Shown piece by piece: positions 1 to 9,078 of a stretch of DNA of 64,000 bases (within the stretch, counting starts at the first letter, position 1; every line of letters starts with the position of its first letter). The notes beneath the pieces are model-generated. The model saw only the letters and a program-made list of their open reading frames with translations, made no database searches and was not told the origin of the DNA. The stretch comes from Cereibacter_A sp052244495 (GTDB taxonomy: Bacteria > Pseudomonadota > Alphaproteobacteria > Rhodobacterales > Rhodobacteraceae), in NCBI GenBank assembly GCA_052244495.1, contig JBQPXH010000002.1; one strand, given 5' to 3'. The position numbers and the translations under genes were made by a program.

Positions 1-494
1 TTTTCCATGACCTGCAGCAGGATCTCGATGGCTTCCTGGCCATAGTCGCGCTCGTTGTCAGGTCGGTAGAGATAGTAGGCCTCGTCGATGAAGAGCACGC
101 CCCCCATGGCGCGCTTGAGGACTTCCTTCGTCTTGGGAGCCGTATGCCCGATATACTGGCCCACAAGGTCGTCGCGCGTCACGGACACGAGATGCCCTTT
201 TCGGACGTAGCCGAGGCGGTGCAGCAGCCCCGCCATCTTCAGCGCCACCGTGGTCTTGCCGGTGCCCGGGTTGCCGGTGAAGCTCATGTGCAGCGTCGGC
301 GTTTCATGCGCGAGGCCCATCTTCTGCCGGGCGCGTTCGACGAGCAGCAGTGCAGCCGTCTCGCGGATCCGGTCCTTGACCGGCTTGAGGCCGATCAGCT
401 CGCGGTCGAGTTCCTCCAGAACTTCCTTTGCACCCGAGCCTTCGTATTCCGCACGCAGGTCGATCGAGGTGGGGGCGGCGGCTTCGTCGTTCAT
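1..494 (-). CDS. cbbX: Red-type Rubisco activase CbbX (3' end cut by window edge)
   Basis: AAA+ ATPase that remodels red-type form I Rubisco, pulling on the large-subunit C-terminus to release inhibitory sugar phosphates. The visible N-terminal ~164 residues start MNDEAAAPTS. They contain the Walker A loop GNPGTGKTT (about residues 74-82) and a Walker B LFIDEAY near residue 135. The family is about 300 residues, so roughly half lies beyond the left edge. It is the last visible gene of the cbbFPALSX operon, 169 bases after cbbS, with a strong hairpin in that gap. Its place beside a red-type large subunit makes the assignment secure. Confidence 0.95.
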   Translation of the reverse strand, partial: MNDEAAAPTSIDLRAEYEGSGAKEVLEELDRELIGLKPVKDRIRETAALLLVERARQKMGLAHETPTLHMSFTGNPGTGKTTVALKMAGLLHRLGYVRKGHLVSVTRDDLVGQYIGHTAPKTKEVLKRAMGGVLFIDEAYYLYRPDNERDYGQEAIEILLQVME

Positions 495-606
495 TGCGAA
501 CTCCGGTTTGTCTGAGTCATGCATGAAGTAGAGCACGGGTCGGACGCGAACAGGAAAGCGTTCTGTCGCAGGCCAATCGGAAAAGGCAGTCAGCCCGTGC
601 CCGGCG

Positions 607-630
607 CCGGGAGGCCCGAAGGCCTCCCGG
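607..630 (-). promoter_or_regulatory. Perfect hairpin with UUCG loop between cbbS and cbbX
   Basis: A perfect 10-base-pair GC-rich stem (arms 607-616 and 621-630). Read on the transcribed minus strand it closes a C(UUCG)G tetraloop, one of the most stable RNA loops known. No U tract follows, so it looks less like a classic terminator than an mRNA end-protecting or attenuating structure. It could let Rubisco subunit message accumulate above cbbX message. The structure is seen directly; the role is inferred. Confidence 0.7.
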
Positions 631-663
631 TCAAGGGCCCACCAATCCTGAGGGAGGATCGGA

Positions 664-1053
664 TCAGCGGACGATGCTGTGTGTGTAGCGGATGGCCCTG
701 CCATCCACTTCCGTCCGTTCCATGCGGAAGGTCGGCTCGACCTTCGGGCGGTTCACGATGAAGCTCATGGTCACCGTCTCGAAGCCGCGGGTGGAGTCGA
801 AGGCGTTGATGCGGATGTAGTGGTCGGGGCAGGCCTTGCGGCACTCCTCGAGTTCCATCATCACGCCCTTGGGATCCCGCAGGTCGAACATCGGCATGCC
901 CCACATCTCCCAGTAGGTGTTCCGGGGATGGGGGTTGTCGGTGTATTCGAGGCTTACCGCCCAGCCGCGCGACAGGCAGTATTCCACCTGCGCCGAGATC
1001 TGGTCGTCGGTGAGGTCCGGCAGGAACGAAAAGCAGCCCTGGGTGATACGCAT
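664..1053 (-). CDS. cbbS: Ribulose-bisphosphate carboxylase small subunit, form I red type
   Basis: Small subunit of the L8S8 Rubisco, 129 residues starting MRITQGCFSF. It shows the family pattern (SFLPDLTDDQI, a Y-W-E-M-W core near residue 50, and DPKGVMMELEECR). The C-terminal extension EPTFRMERTEVDGRAI forms the long hairpin typical of red-type small subunits. The gene lies 12 bases after cbbL and is clearly cotranscribed with it. The protein caps the large-subunit octamer and is needed for full activity. Confidence 0.97.
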   Translation of the reverse strand: MRITQGCFSFLPDLTDDQISAQVEYCLSRGWAVSLEYTDNPHPRNTYWEMWGMPMFDLRDPKGVMMELEECRKACPDHYIRINAFDSTRGFETVTMSFIVNRPKVEPTFRMERTEVDGRAIRYTHSIVR

Positions 1054-1065
1054 GTGCGTCTCTCC

Positions 1066-2526
1066 TTACATCGAGACCGAGGCGGTCGGCACGAAATCCG
1101 ACGTATCGGTGGGGGTATAGTTGAAGGTGATGTTGCCCCAGGTATCGAGGGCGGCTTCCAGCGGCTTGCACCACTTGGCGGCAGCCCGCAGGATCTCCGG
1201 GCCTTCGACGTCGATGTTGCGGCCTTCGTTGCGGGCGAGAACCATCGCTTCCAGCGCCACGCGGTTCGCCGTGGCCCCGGCCTGGATGCCCATCGGATGG
1301 CCGATCGTGCCGCCGCCGAACTGCAGCACCACGTCATCGCCGAAGAGGCTCAGCAGCTGGTGCATCTGCCCGGCATGGATGCCGCCCGAGGCAACCGGCA
1401 TGACCTTCCTCAGGTCCGCCCAGTCCTGCTCGAAGAAGATCCCGCGCGGCAGGTCGACCGCGTTGAACGGCTCGCGGCAGACGTTGTAGTAGCCCTGCAC
1501 CGTCGGCGGATCGCCCTCGAGCTTGCCCACGGCCGTTCCGCAATGCAGATGGTCCACCCCGGCGAGGCGGAGCCACTTGGCGATCACGCGGAAGCTGATC
1601 CCGTGGTTCTTCTGCCGGGTGTAGGTGCCGTGGCCCGCGCGGTGCATGTGCAGGATCATGTCGTTCTGCCGGCACCATTCCGAGATCGACTGGATCGCCG
1701 TGTAGCCGATGATGAGATCCACCATCACGATGACCGAGCCGAGCTGCTTGGCGAATTCCGCCCTGCGGTACATCTCCTCCATCGTGCCGGCGGTGATGTT
1801 CAGGTAGTGGCCCTTCACCTCGCCCGTCTGCGCCGAGGCGAGGTTCACCGCCTCCATCACGTAGAGGAACCGGTCGCGCCAGTGCATGAAGGGCTGCGAG
1901 TTGATGTTCTCGTCGTCCTTCATGAAGTCGAGGCCACCCTTCAGCCCCTCGTAGACCACGCGCCCGTAGTTCTTGCCCGACAGGCCGAGCTTGGGCTTCG
2001 TCGTGGCGCCGAGGAGCGGCTTGCCGAACTTGTCCAGCCGCTCGCGCTCGCCGATGATGCCGGTGGGCGGACCCTTGTAGGTCTTCACATAGGCCACCGG
2101 GAAGCGCATGTCCTCGAGCCGGGCGGCCTTCAGCGGCTTGAAGCTGAACACGTTGCCGATGATCGAGGCGGTCAGGTTCGCGATGGATCCTTCCTCGAAC
2201 AGGATCAGGTCATAGGCGACGTAGCAGAAATACTGGCCGGGCGTTCCGGGCACCGGCTCGACCTTGTAGGCCTTGGCCCGATAGCTGTCGCAGGCAGTCA
2301 GGCGGTCGGTCCAGACCACGGTCCAGGTCGCGGTCGAGCTTTCACCGGCCACCGCAGCGGCGGCCTCGATCGGATCCACCCCCTCCTGTGGCGTGATGCG
2401 GAACAGGGCCAGGACGTCGGTGTCCTTGGGCTCGTAGTCGCCGTCCCAATAGCCCATCTGCGCGTATTTCAGGACGCCGGCCTTGTAGCGTTCCTTGCCT
2501 TTGATCTCGGTGTTCTTGGTATCCAT
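1066..2526 (-). CDS. cbbL: Ribulose-bisphosphate carboxylase large subunit, form I red type
   Basis: Catalytic subunit fixing CO2 onto ribulose 1,5-bisphosphate in the cytoplasm; 486 residues, a normal length. The catalytic lysine is K177 in ATTKPKLGLSG. The lysine that is carbamylated to bind magnesium is K203 in GLDFMKDDEN. The loop-6 region near VASGGIHAGQM is intact. The N-terminal extension and pairing with a C-terminally extended small subunit and CbbX place it in the red-type (IC) group. It follows cbbA by 14 bases in the minus-strand operon. Confidence 0.98.
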   Translation of the reverse strand: MDTKNTEIKGKERYKAGVLKYAQMGYWDGDYEPKDTDVLALFRITPQEGVDPIEAAAAVAGESSTATWTVVWTDRLTACDSYRAKAYKVEPVPGTPGQYFCYVAYDLILFEEGSIANLTASIIGNVFSFKPLKAARLEDMRFPVAYVKTYKGPPTGIIGERERLDKFGKPLLGATTKPKLGLSGKNYGRVVYEGLKGGLDFMKDDENINSQPFMHWRDRFLYVMEAVNLASAQTGEVKGHYLNITAGTMEEMYRRAEFAKQLGSVIVMVDLIIGYTAIQSISEWCRQNDMILHMHRAGHGTYTRQKNHGISFRVIAKWLRLAGVDHLHCGTAVGKLEGDPPTVQGYYNVCREPFNAVDLPRGIFFEQDWADLRKVMPVASGGIHAGQMHQLLSLFGDDVVLQFGGGTIGHPMGIQAGATANRVALEAMVLARNEGRNIDVEGPEILRAAAKWCKPLEAALDTWGNITFNYTPTDTSDFVPTASVSM

Positions 2527-2540
2527 ATCGCACCCTCCCT

Positions 2541-3620
2541 TCAGGCGGCTTTGGCGGTCGCGACCGCAGGATCGAGCGCTCCGCTGGCGTAGCGCCGGGC
2601 CATGTCATCCATCGGGATGACGGTGATCTTCGAGGCATTGCCCGCAGTGCCGAACCGTTCCAGCCGGTCGCGGACGAGGGCCTCCATCTCCTTCATCGCG
2701 GGGATGAGGAACTTGCGCGGGTCGAACTCCTTCGGGTTCTCCTTCGCGACCTTGCGGAACTGGCCGGTCAGCGCCATCCGGCAGTCGGTGTCGATGTTGA
2801 CCTTGCGCACCCCGTGGCGGATCCCGCGCTCGATCTCCTCCACCGGCACGCCGTAGGTCTGGGGCATCTCGCCACCATTGGCGTTGATCAGGTCCTGCAG
2901 CTCCTGCGGGACCGAGGACGAGCCGTGCATGACCAGATGCGTCGAGGGCAGCCGCTTGTGGATTTCCTCGATGACATGCATGGCGAGGATCTCGCCATCG
3001 GGCTTGCGGCTGAACTTGTAGGCGCCGTGGCTGGTGCCCATGGCAATGGCGAGGGCATCGACGCGGGTGGCCTGCACGAAATCGACCGCCTGATCCGGGT
3101 CTGTCAGCATCTGGCTGTGGTCGAGCTTGCCTTCGGCGCCCGAGCCGTCCTCGGCTTCGGCCTCGCCCTTCTCGAGGCTGCCCAGCACGCCCAGCTCGCC
3201 CTCGACCGAGGCGCCGACCCAATGCGCGGCCTCGGTCACGCGGCGGGTGATGTCGACGTTGTAGTCGTAGGAGGCGACCGTCTTCATGTCCGCCTGAAGC
3301 GAGCCGTCCATCATCACCGAAGTGAAACCGTGCCGGATCGCCGAAAGGCAGGTCGCCTCGTTGTTGCCGTGGTCCTGATGCAGGCAGATCGGGATCTGCG
3401 GATACATCTCGGCCAGCGCCTGGACCATGTGGCGCAGCATGATGTCGCCGGCATAGCTTCGCGCCCCGCGGGACGCCTGCAGGATCACCGGCGCGTCGCA
3501 GGCCTTGGCCGCCTGAAGAATGGCGAGCCCCTGTTCCATGTTGTTGATGTTGAAGGCCGGCACGCCATAGCCGCGCTCCGCGGCATGGTCGAGCAATTGT
3601 CTGAGCGTGATCAGGGCCAT
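2541..3620 (-). CDS. cbbA: Fructose/sedoheptulose-bisphosphate aldolase, class II
   Basis: Zinc-dependent class II aldolase that condenses triose phosphates (and erythrose 4-phosphate with DHAP) in the Calvin cycle. It has 359 residues. Visible family features are the metal-binding LHQDHGNN, the GSLQADMKT and MHGSSSVPQE segments, and the phosphate-binding GVRKVNIDTDCRMA. It sits between cbbP and cbbL. The 119-base gap from cbbP holds two hairpins, unlike the tight spacing elsewhere in the operon, and suggests differential mRNA processing there. Confidence 0.97.
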   Translation of the reverse strand: MALITLRQLLDHAAERGYGVPAFNINNMEQGLAILQAAKACDAPVILQASRGARSYAGDIMLRHMVQALAEMYPQIPICLHQDHGNNEATCLSAIRHGFTSVMMDGSLQADMKTVASYDYNVDITRRVTEAAHWVGASVEGELGVLGSLEKGEAEAEDGSGAEGKLDHSQMLTDPDQAVDFVQATRVDALAIAMGTSHGAYKFSRKPDGEILAMHVIEEIHKRLPSTHLVMHGSSSVPQELQDLINANGGEMPQTYGVPVEEIERGIRHGVRKVNIDTDCRMALTGQFRKVAKENPKEFDPRKFLIPAMKEMEALVRDRLERFGTAGNASKITVIPMDDMARRYASGALDPAVATAKAA

Positions 3621-3665
3621 GGGTCTCCTCCCTCGGTCGTCATGTCAGAGTCGGTCGTATCCTGT

Positions 3666-3687
3666 CCGGCCGGTCGGAGCCGGCCGG
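3666..3687. promoter_or_regulatory. Hairpin 1 in cbbP-cbbA gap
   Basis: Perfect 8-base-pair stem CCGGCCGG (3666-3673 and 3680-3687) with a six-base loop, inside the otherwise tight cbb operon. No T run follows on the transcribed strand. Probably an mRNA stability or processing structure; this role is inferred from position. Confidence 0.5.
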
Positions 3688-3705
3688 GGTCGGGCGGGAT
3701 CGGCG

Positions 3706-3726
3706 CTTCGGGGCATGTCCCCGAAG
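3706..3726. promoter_or_regulatory. Hairpin 2 in cbbP-cbbA gap
   Basis: Perfect 8-base-pair stem CTTCGGGG/CCCCGAAG with a five-base loop, 13 bases before the cbbP stop codon region and 18 bases from the first hairpin. Two adjacent hairpins in one intercistronic gap are consistent with an RNase processing or pausing site. Confidence 0.5.
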
Positions 3727-3739
3727 ACGCGGGGTCGGG

Positions 3740-4612
3740 TCAGGCCACCTTGCTCTCGCGCACGAGGCGCTCGATCAGGGGCGTCAGGATCAGTTGCATC
3801 GCCAGGTCCAGCTTGTTGCCGGGCACGACGATGGAATTGGCGCGGCTCATCCAGGAGCCGTGGATCATCGAGGTCAGGTAGGGGAAGTCGATGCCCCTCG
3901 GGTTCCGGAAGCGGATGACGACGACGCTTTCGTCGGCGGTCGGGATCCAGCGCGCGATGAAGGGGTTCGACGTGTCCACCACCGGAACGCGCTGGAAGTT
4001 GATGTCGGTCTGCGTGAACTGCGGCGTGATGCAGTGCACATAGGCGTGCATCCGGCGGAGGATCACGTCCGTCACGGCCTCGGTCGTGTAGCCGCGGGTC
4101 GCGCGGTCCCGGTGGATCTTCTGGATCCATTCGAGGTTGATGACGGGGACGACGCCGATCTTGAGGTCCGCAAGGGCTGCGATGTTCACCTCGTCGTTGA
4201 CCACCGCGCCGTGCAGCCCCTCGTAAAAGAGCAGGTGGCTGTCGCTGTCGAACTCGCGCCATTCGGTGAAGTTGCCGGGCGCGACCCCGGTCCTTGCCGC
4301 CTCCGCGTCATCGTGGACGTAGGTTCGCGTGCGGCCGAGACCGGTCTGGCCATATTCCCGAAAGACGCGCTCCAGCTCCTTAAGTTCGTTCGCCTCGTAG
4401 GAGAAATGCGAGAACGTGGCGTCTCCGGAGGCATAGCGGCGCTCCAGCTCGGCCTTCATGTCGGCGCGATTGTAGCGGTGGAAGGCGTCACCCTCGATCG
4501 AGACGGCCTTCACGCCCTCCCGTCGGAAGATCTGGTCGAAGGTGTGCTTCACGGTCGACGTGCCCGCGCCGGACGATCCCGTGACCGAGATGATGGGGTG
4601 TTTCTTGCTCAT
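3740..4612 (-). CDS. cbbP: Phosphoribulokinase, bacterial type I
   Basis: Phosphorylates ribulose 5-phosphate with ATP to give the Rubisco substrate. It has 290 residues, the usual length of proteobacterial octameric PRK. The protein begins MSKKHPIISVTGSSGAGTST, placing the P-loop within the first 20 residues. The frame stays open upstream, but this ATG follows cbbF by 8 bases and gives the family's normal N-terminus. Other recognisable segments are EGDAFHRY and FYEGLHGA. It is the second gene of the operon. Confidence 0.97.
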   Translation of the reverse strand: MSKKHPIISVTGSSGAGTSTVKHTFDQIFRREGVKAVSIEGDAFHRYNRADMKAELERRYASGDATFSHFSYEANELKELERVFREYGQTGLGRTRTYVHDDAEAARTGVAPGNFTEWREFDSDSHLLFYEGLHGAVVNDEVNIAALADLKIGVVPVINLEWIQKIHRDRATRGYTTEAVTDVILRRMHAYVHCITPQFTQTDINFQRVPVVDTSNPFIARWIPTADESVVVIRFRNPRGIDFPYLTSMIHGSWMSRANSIVVPGNKLDLAMQLILTPLIERLVRESKVA

Positions 4613-4620
4613 GACGGGTA

Positions 4621-5628
4621 TCAGCTCCGGAACAGGCCGCGATTTCCAAAGAGGGCCGACGTCTCCTGCTCCGGCAGGTCGTGGTAGGCCGTGATGCGGG
4701 CCACCTTCTCGGCGGACCCGAAGACAAAGGGTGTGCGGGCGTGCAACCGCGAGGGCGTCTGGCCGAGGATGGGGTTCTCGCCGTCCGTGGCCCCGCCGCC
4801 CGCCTGGGTGATCACGAAGGCGATGGGCGCGCATTCGTAGAGGAAGCGCAGCCGTCCCTGCTCGTAGCCCTTGCGGCTGTCGCGCGGGTAAAGGAACACG
4901 CCACCGCGCGCGAGGATGCGGTGCGTCTCGGCGACGAGCGAGGCCAGCCAGCGCATGTTGAAGTTCCGTCCCCGCGGCCCCTCGGTTCCGGCCACGCAAT
5001 CGTCGATGTAGGCGCGGATCGGCTTGGGCCAGTGCCGGTAGTTCGACGCGTTGATTGCAAATTCGATCGATGTGGGCGGAACCTTCACCGCGCGGTCAAC
5101 GAGCACGAAGGCCCCCGTCTGCGGATCCAGCACGTATTTCTGCGTGCCCCTGCCGAAGCTCACCATGAGGCAGACCTGCGGGCCGTAGATCACGTAGCCG
5201 CCCGCGACCAGTTCCGAGCCGGGCCGCAGGAAGCTGGCTTCCGCCGTATCCGCGGCCGGCCAGATGGCGAAGATCGTGCCGATGGAGAGGTTCGTGTCGA
5301 TGTTGGACGAGCCGTCCAGCGGATCGATGGCGATGGCAAGCGTGCCCGTCTCGTTGAGCGTGGCGACCGTCTCCTGCTCTTCCGAGGCGTAGAACCTGAT
5401 GGCCGAGCCCATGAGGGCATCGCGGAAGGCATCATCGGCGATGACATCGAGCGCCTTCTGTCCGTCGCCGTCGGTGTTGGTGCCGCAGAGCCCTGCAAGA
5501 TCCTCGTCGATCCCGCCGCGGGCAATGCGGAGCGCGATCTCGATTGCGACCGAGCCAAGGCGGTCCATGACATCCTGCAACTCGGCCGGGATGGCATCGG
5601 GATTGGTTGAAAACGGCTTCACTGGCAT
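4621..5628 (-). CDS. cbbF: Fructose-1,6-/sedoheptulose-1,7-bisphosphatase, class I
   Basis: Magnesium-dependent sugar bisphosphatase of the Calvin cycle, 335 residues. The metal-binding signature DPLDGSSNIDTN is intact and YPRDSRKGYEQGRLRFLYE forms the C-terminal substrate region. The start MPVKPFSTNP is preceded by a clear GGGAGGAG ribosome site; the longer open frame upstream runs through the promoter and is not used. This is the first gene of the minus-strand cbb operon, facing cbbR across 84 bases. Confidence 0.97.
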   Translation of the reverse strand: MPVKPFSTNPDAIPAELQDVMDRLGSVAIEIALRIARGGIDEDLAGLCGTNTDGDGQKALDVIADDAFRDALMGSAIRFYASEEQETVATLNETGTLAIAIDPLDGSSNIDTNLSIGTIFAIWPAADTAEASFLRPGSELVAGGYVIYGPQVCLMVSFGRGTQKYVLDPQTGAFVLVDRAVKVPPTSIEFAINASNYRHWPKPIRAYIDDCVAGTEGPRGRNFNMRWLASLVAETHRILARGGVFLYPRDSRKGYEQGRLRFLYECAPIAFVITQAGGGATDGENPILGQTPSRLHARTPFVFGSAEKVARITAYHDLPEQETSALFGNRGLFRS

Positions 5629-5712
5629 CTCCTCCCGTCCTTGACGCAAGGCTTGCCCAAGCTGGCCTTTTATGGAATTTAATAAGCATGAATATAGATT
5701 AGGATAATTGGA
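5629..5712. promoter_or_regulatory. Divergent cbbF/cbbR promoter region with CbbR-type operator
   Basis: An 84-base intergenic stretch, distinctly AT-rich over 5670-5712 against a GC-rich background. At 5679-5701 it contains TTA-N7-TGA-N7-TTA, two overlapping copies of the TNA-N7-TNA pattern described for CbbR binding sites in other bacteria. The position between the regulator and the operon it controls fits activation of cbbF and autoregulation of cbbR. The motif is visible; its use is inferred. Confidence 0.7.
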
Positions 5713-6651
5713 ATGGTGAGGCTGGACGCCATCACGTTGAAGCAGCTTCGGGCCCTGACGGCAGTGGCAGAGAAAGCCTCGCTGACGGGCGGCGCGCTGC
5801 ACCTGGGCCTGACGCCTCCGGCAATTCACAGCCAGATCAGGAACTTGGAGGAAGCCTTCGGCGTCCCTTTGTTGCATCGCCCGCCCGAGGCCGGTGCCTT
5901 CACCCCGACGCTTGCGGGCTCTGCCGTCATGGAAGCGGCGCAGAGGATCGAGGTCATTCTGTCGCAATGCTCATACCAAGTGATGGCAGTGAGCCAAGGT
6001 CGGGCCGGGCAGGTCACGCTGGGCGTCGTCTCCACGGGGCGTTATTTCGCCCCCCGGCTGGTCAAGATGCTGAGCCTTGCCTGCCCCGAGATCCGAATCG
6101 CCCTGCGCGTCGGCAACCGCGAGCATCTGATCGACGATCTTGCCCGGCATACGGTCGATCTGGCCATCATGGGCCGCCCGCCCCGACTGCCCGAGGTGGC
6201 GTCGGTCGCGCTCGGTCCCCATCCGCATGGGATCGTGGCCGCACCCGACCATCCGCTGGCCGGTCTGGCCGAGGTGCCCGCACCGGATCTCCTTGCGCAG
6301 ACCTTCCTTGCGCGAGAGGACGGGTCGGGGACGCGGCTTCTCATGTCGCGCTATCTCGACCGGCTGGGCGAAGGACAGGTGGTCGACCTGATCGAGATGG
6401 ATTCGAACGAGACGATCAAGCAGGCCGCCATCGCGGGCCTCGGCATCGCGTTCCTGTCGCTTCATGTGGTCATGGACGAGTTGCGCTTCGGACAGCTGGT
6501 GCGGCTGTCGGCGCCGGGCCTGCCGATCGAGCGCCACTGGTTTCTCGTGAATCCGGTGGACCGGCCGCTGAACCCGGCCGCCCTGCGGCTGCAGGAGGAG
6601 ATCGTGCGGCTGAAAGGTTCCTACTTGCCCGGAGCGCCGGCTGACGGGTGA
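5713..6651 (+). CDS. cbbR: LysR-type regulator of the Calvin cycle operon
   Basis: LysR-family transcription factor of 312 residues. The N-terminal winged helix-turn-helix (about residues 5-64) reads LKQLRALTAVAEKASLTGGALHLGLTPPAIHSQIRNLEEAFGVPLL in family register, followed by a periplasmic-binding-protein-like effector domain. CbbR proteins sense metabolites such as RuBP and switch on cbb operons. Its divergent position next to cbbF and the TNA-N7-TNA boxes in the gap make the cbb assignment firm. Confidence 0.95.
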   Translation: MVRLDAITLKQLRALTAVAEKASLTGGALHLGLTPPAIHSQIRNLEEAFGVPLLHRPPEAGAFTPTLAGSAVMEAAQRIEVILSQCSYQVMAVSQGRAGQVTLGVVSTGRYFAPRLVKMLSLACPEIRIALRVGNREHLIDDLARHTVDLAIMGRPPRLPEVASVALGPHPHGIVAAPDHPLAGLAEVPAPDLLAQTFLAREDGSGTRLLMSRYLDRLGEGQVVDLIEMDSNETIKQAAIAGLGIAFLSLHVVMDELRFGQLVRLSAPGLPIERHWFLVNPVDRPLNPAALRLQEEIVRLKGSYLPGAPADG

Positions 6652-6750
6652 AGTCACGGAGCGAAAGTGGTAAAGGCCGGCTGGGCATGGCGGGACGCGA
6701 TGTGGCGAGGCAGGCCGCGGTGTTCTGGCCGCCCTTCCCGGCGGGGGCGC

Positions 6751-7446
<696 letters not shown>

Positions 7447-7447
7447 C

Positions 7448-8149
7448 TCAGCCCCCCAGGTAGGCGGCCTGCACCGCCCGGTCGGCCCGGATTTCGGCCG
7501 GCGTGCCGCGCGCCAGCACCCGGCCGTTGTTCAGCACGGTGATGCGTTGGGCGAGGTCCATCACCACCTCCATGTTGTGCTCGATCAGCAGCACGGTCGT
7601 GTCAGGCACCAGATCGCGCACAAGGGTCTTGAACCCCTCGATCTCGCCAGCCGCAAGGCCCTGCGTCGGCTCGTCGAGGATCAGAAGGCGCGGCGCAAGC
7701 GCGAGGCCCATGGCGACCTCGAGGACCCTCTGGTGACCGTAGGACAGGGCGCCGGCCAGCTGCTCCGACTCTGCCTCCAGCCCCACCCGCGCGAGCGCCG
7801 CCCGCGTGGCCGTGGCAAGGTCGCCTGGCCCCCCGCGCTGCACGGCGAGGGCCACGTTGTCGAAGACCGTGAGGCGGGGATAGACCGAGGTGATCTGAAA
7901 CGCATAGGCGATGCCGCAGGCCACCCGCGCATGCGCGGGCAGGCGGGTGATGTCGCGTCCGTCGAAGCGGATGCTGCCCTCCTGTGCCGGGATGCGCCCC
8001 GAGAGGAGCCCGACAAGCGTCGACTTTCCGGCTCCGTTCGGCCCGATCAGCGCGTGGATCTCACCGGCAGACAGATCGAAATCCACCCCGTCGATCGCCA
8101 GCACGCCGCCAAAGTGGCGCACGAGGTTCCGCGCCTCCAGAAGGCTCAT
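7448..8149 (-). CDS. Branched-chain-type amino acid ABC transporter ATPase (LivG family)
   Basis: Second ATPase subunit, 233 residues, with Walker A GPNGAGKST, Walker B LLILDEPTQGL and the switch region VLLIEHNMEVVMDLA. The signature is LSYGHQR rather than LSGGQ, which is the usual LivG form. Its ATG overlaps the preceding permease stop codon (ATGA), indicating translational coupling. Confidence 0.9.
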   Translation of the reverse strand: MSLLEARNLVRHFGGVLAIDGVDFDLSAGEIHALIGPNGAGKSTLVGLLSGRIPAQEGSIRFDGRDITRLPAHARVACGIAYAFQITSVYPRLTVFDNVALAVQRGGPGDLATATRAALARVGLEAESEQLAGALSYGHQRVLEVAMGLALAPRLLILDEPTQGLAAGEIEGFKTLVRDLVPDTTVLLIEHNMEVVMDLAQRITVLNNGRVLARGTPAEIRADRAVQAAYLGG

Positions 8150-9078
8150 GGCAGGCTCCGCAGGCCGCGCTCGCGCAGGAGGCCGAGAAGCCCCCGCGGC
8201 GCGAAGAGGACGAGCAGGATCAGCACCGCGCCGACGACGAACTGCGAGGCTGTGGTGACTGACGAGGCCCAGTCGATCAGGTAGAACATGAGCGCGGTGC
8301 CGAGAAGCGGCCCGAGCACGGTCCCGGCACCGCCGAGCAGCACCCAGATCAGCGGCAGGATCGAATACTGGATCGAGGCGAAGGAGCCACCGACATAGCC
8401 GAACATCAGCCCGTAGGTCGCCCCCGCCGCGCCGGAGACGAGGCCCGAGAGCGTCATCGCGAACAGCTTGGCGCGGAACGTGTCGTAGCCCAGCATCCGC
8501 GTGCGCTCCTCGTTCTCGCGCACGGCGACGAGGACACGGCCCCGGCGCGACCGGACGAGGGCAAGGCAGGCCAGCATCGTCGCGGCGAAGAGCGCGAAGG
8601 CCGCGCCGTAGCGCGTGGCGGGATCGGCAAGGTCAAGCGGCCCGACCCTCCGCGCCGCGCCGGAGAGGGTGAAGCCCTCGTCGCCGCCCGTGAAGCCTCC
8701 CCAGTAGAGGATCGCGAGGTGGAAGGCCTGCGCGAACATCAGCGTGACGATCATGAAGGCCGGTCCCGCCGTCCTCAGCGCCAGAAGCCCCAGCCCCGCG
8801 GCGAGCGCGCCGCCTGCGACGGGCCCGGCCAGCAGCGCGGCCCAGGGCTGCCAGCCGCCCTGATCGACCAGAAGTCCCGTCGCATACATGCCTCCGGCGA
8901 AGAAGAGTGCATGGCCGAGCGACAGGAGGCCGGTGTAGCCGAAGGCGATGTTGAACCCCATCGCATAGGTCGCGAGCACCATGATGCGCGCGGCATTGGT
9001 ATGGTGATAGGCGGGCAGAAGGAACTGGAGCGCCGCCAGCGCCGCCAGCACGGCCAGATGCAGGGCGAGCATCCTCAT
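8146..9078 (-). CDS. Branched-chain-type ABC transporter permease (LivM family)
   Basis: Inner-membrane permease of 310 residues, MRMLALHLAVLAALAAL onward, with about eight to ten hydrophobic segments. Family hallmarks are the N-terminal AFGYTGLLSLGHALFF, the cytoplasmic RENEERTRMLGYD loop that contacts the ATPase, and GGAGTVLGPLLG. The start at 9078 overlaps the LivH-type stop by four bases; the frame is open further upstream only because of antisense-like codon bias. Confidence 0.92.
   Translation of the reverse strand: MRMLALHLAVLAALAALQFLLPAYHHTNAARIMVLATYAMGFNIAFGYTGLLSLGHALFFAGGMYATGLLVDQGGWQPWAALLAGPVAGGALAAGLGLLALRTAGPAFMIVTLMFAQAFHLAILYWGGFTGGDEGFTLSGAARRVGPLDLADPATRYGAAFALFAATMLACLALVRSRRGRVLVAVRENEERTRMLGYDTFRAKLFAMTLSGLVSGAAGATYGLMFGYVGGSFASIQYSILPLIWVLLGGAGTVLGPLLGTALMFYLIDWASSVTTASQFVVGAVLILLVLFAPRGLLGLLRERGLRSLP

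Noticed and set aside
679..2592. A 637-codon open frame antisense to cbbS and cbbL
   Set aside because: It mirrors the codon bias of the highly conserved Rubisco genes, has low-complexity His/Arg/Val content and no family resemblance.
6652..6750. Small gene or terminator between cbbR and the ABC importer
   Set aside because: No start with a ribosome site and no stem longer than four pairs; the 99-base convergent gap shows nothing I can support.
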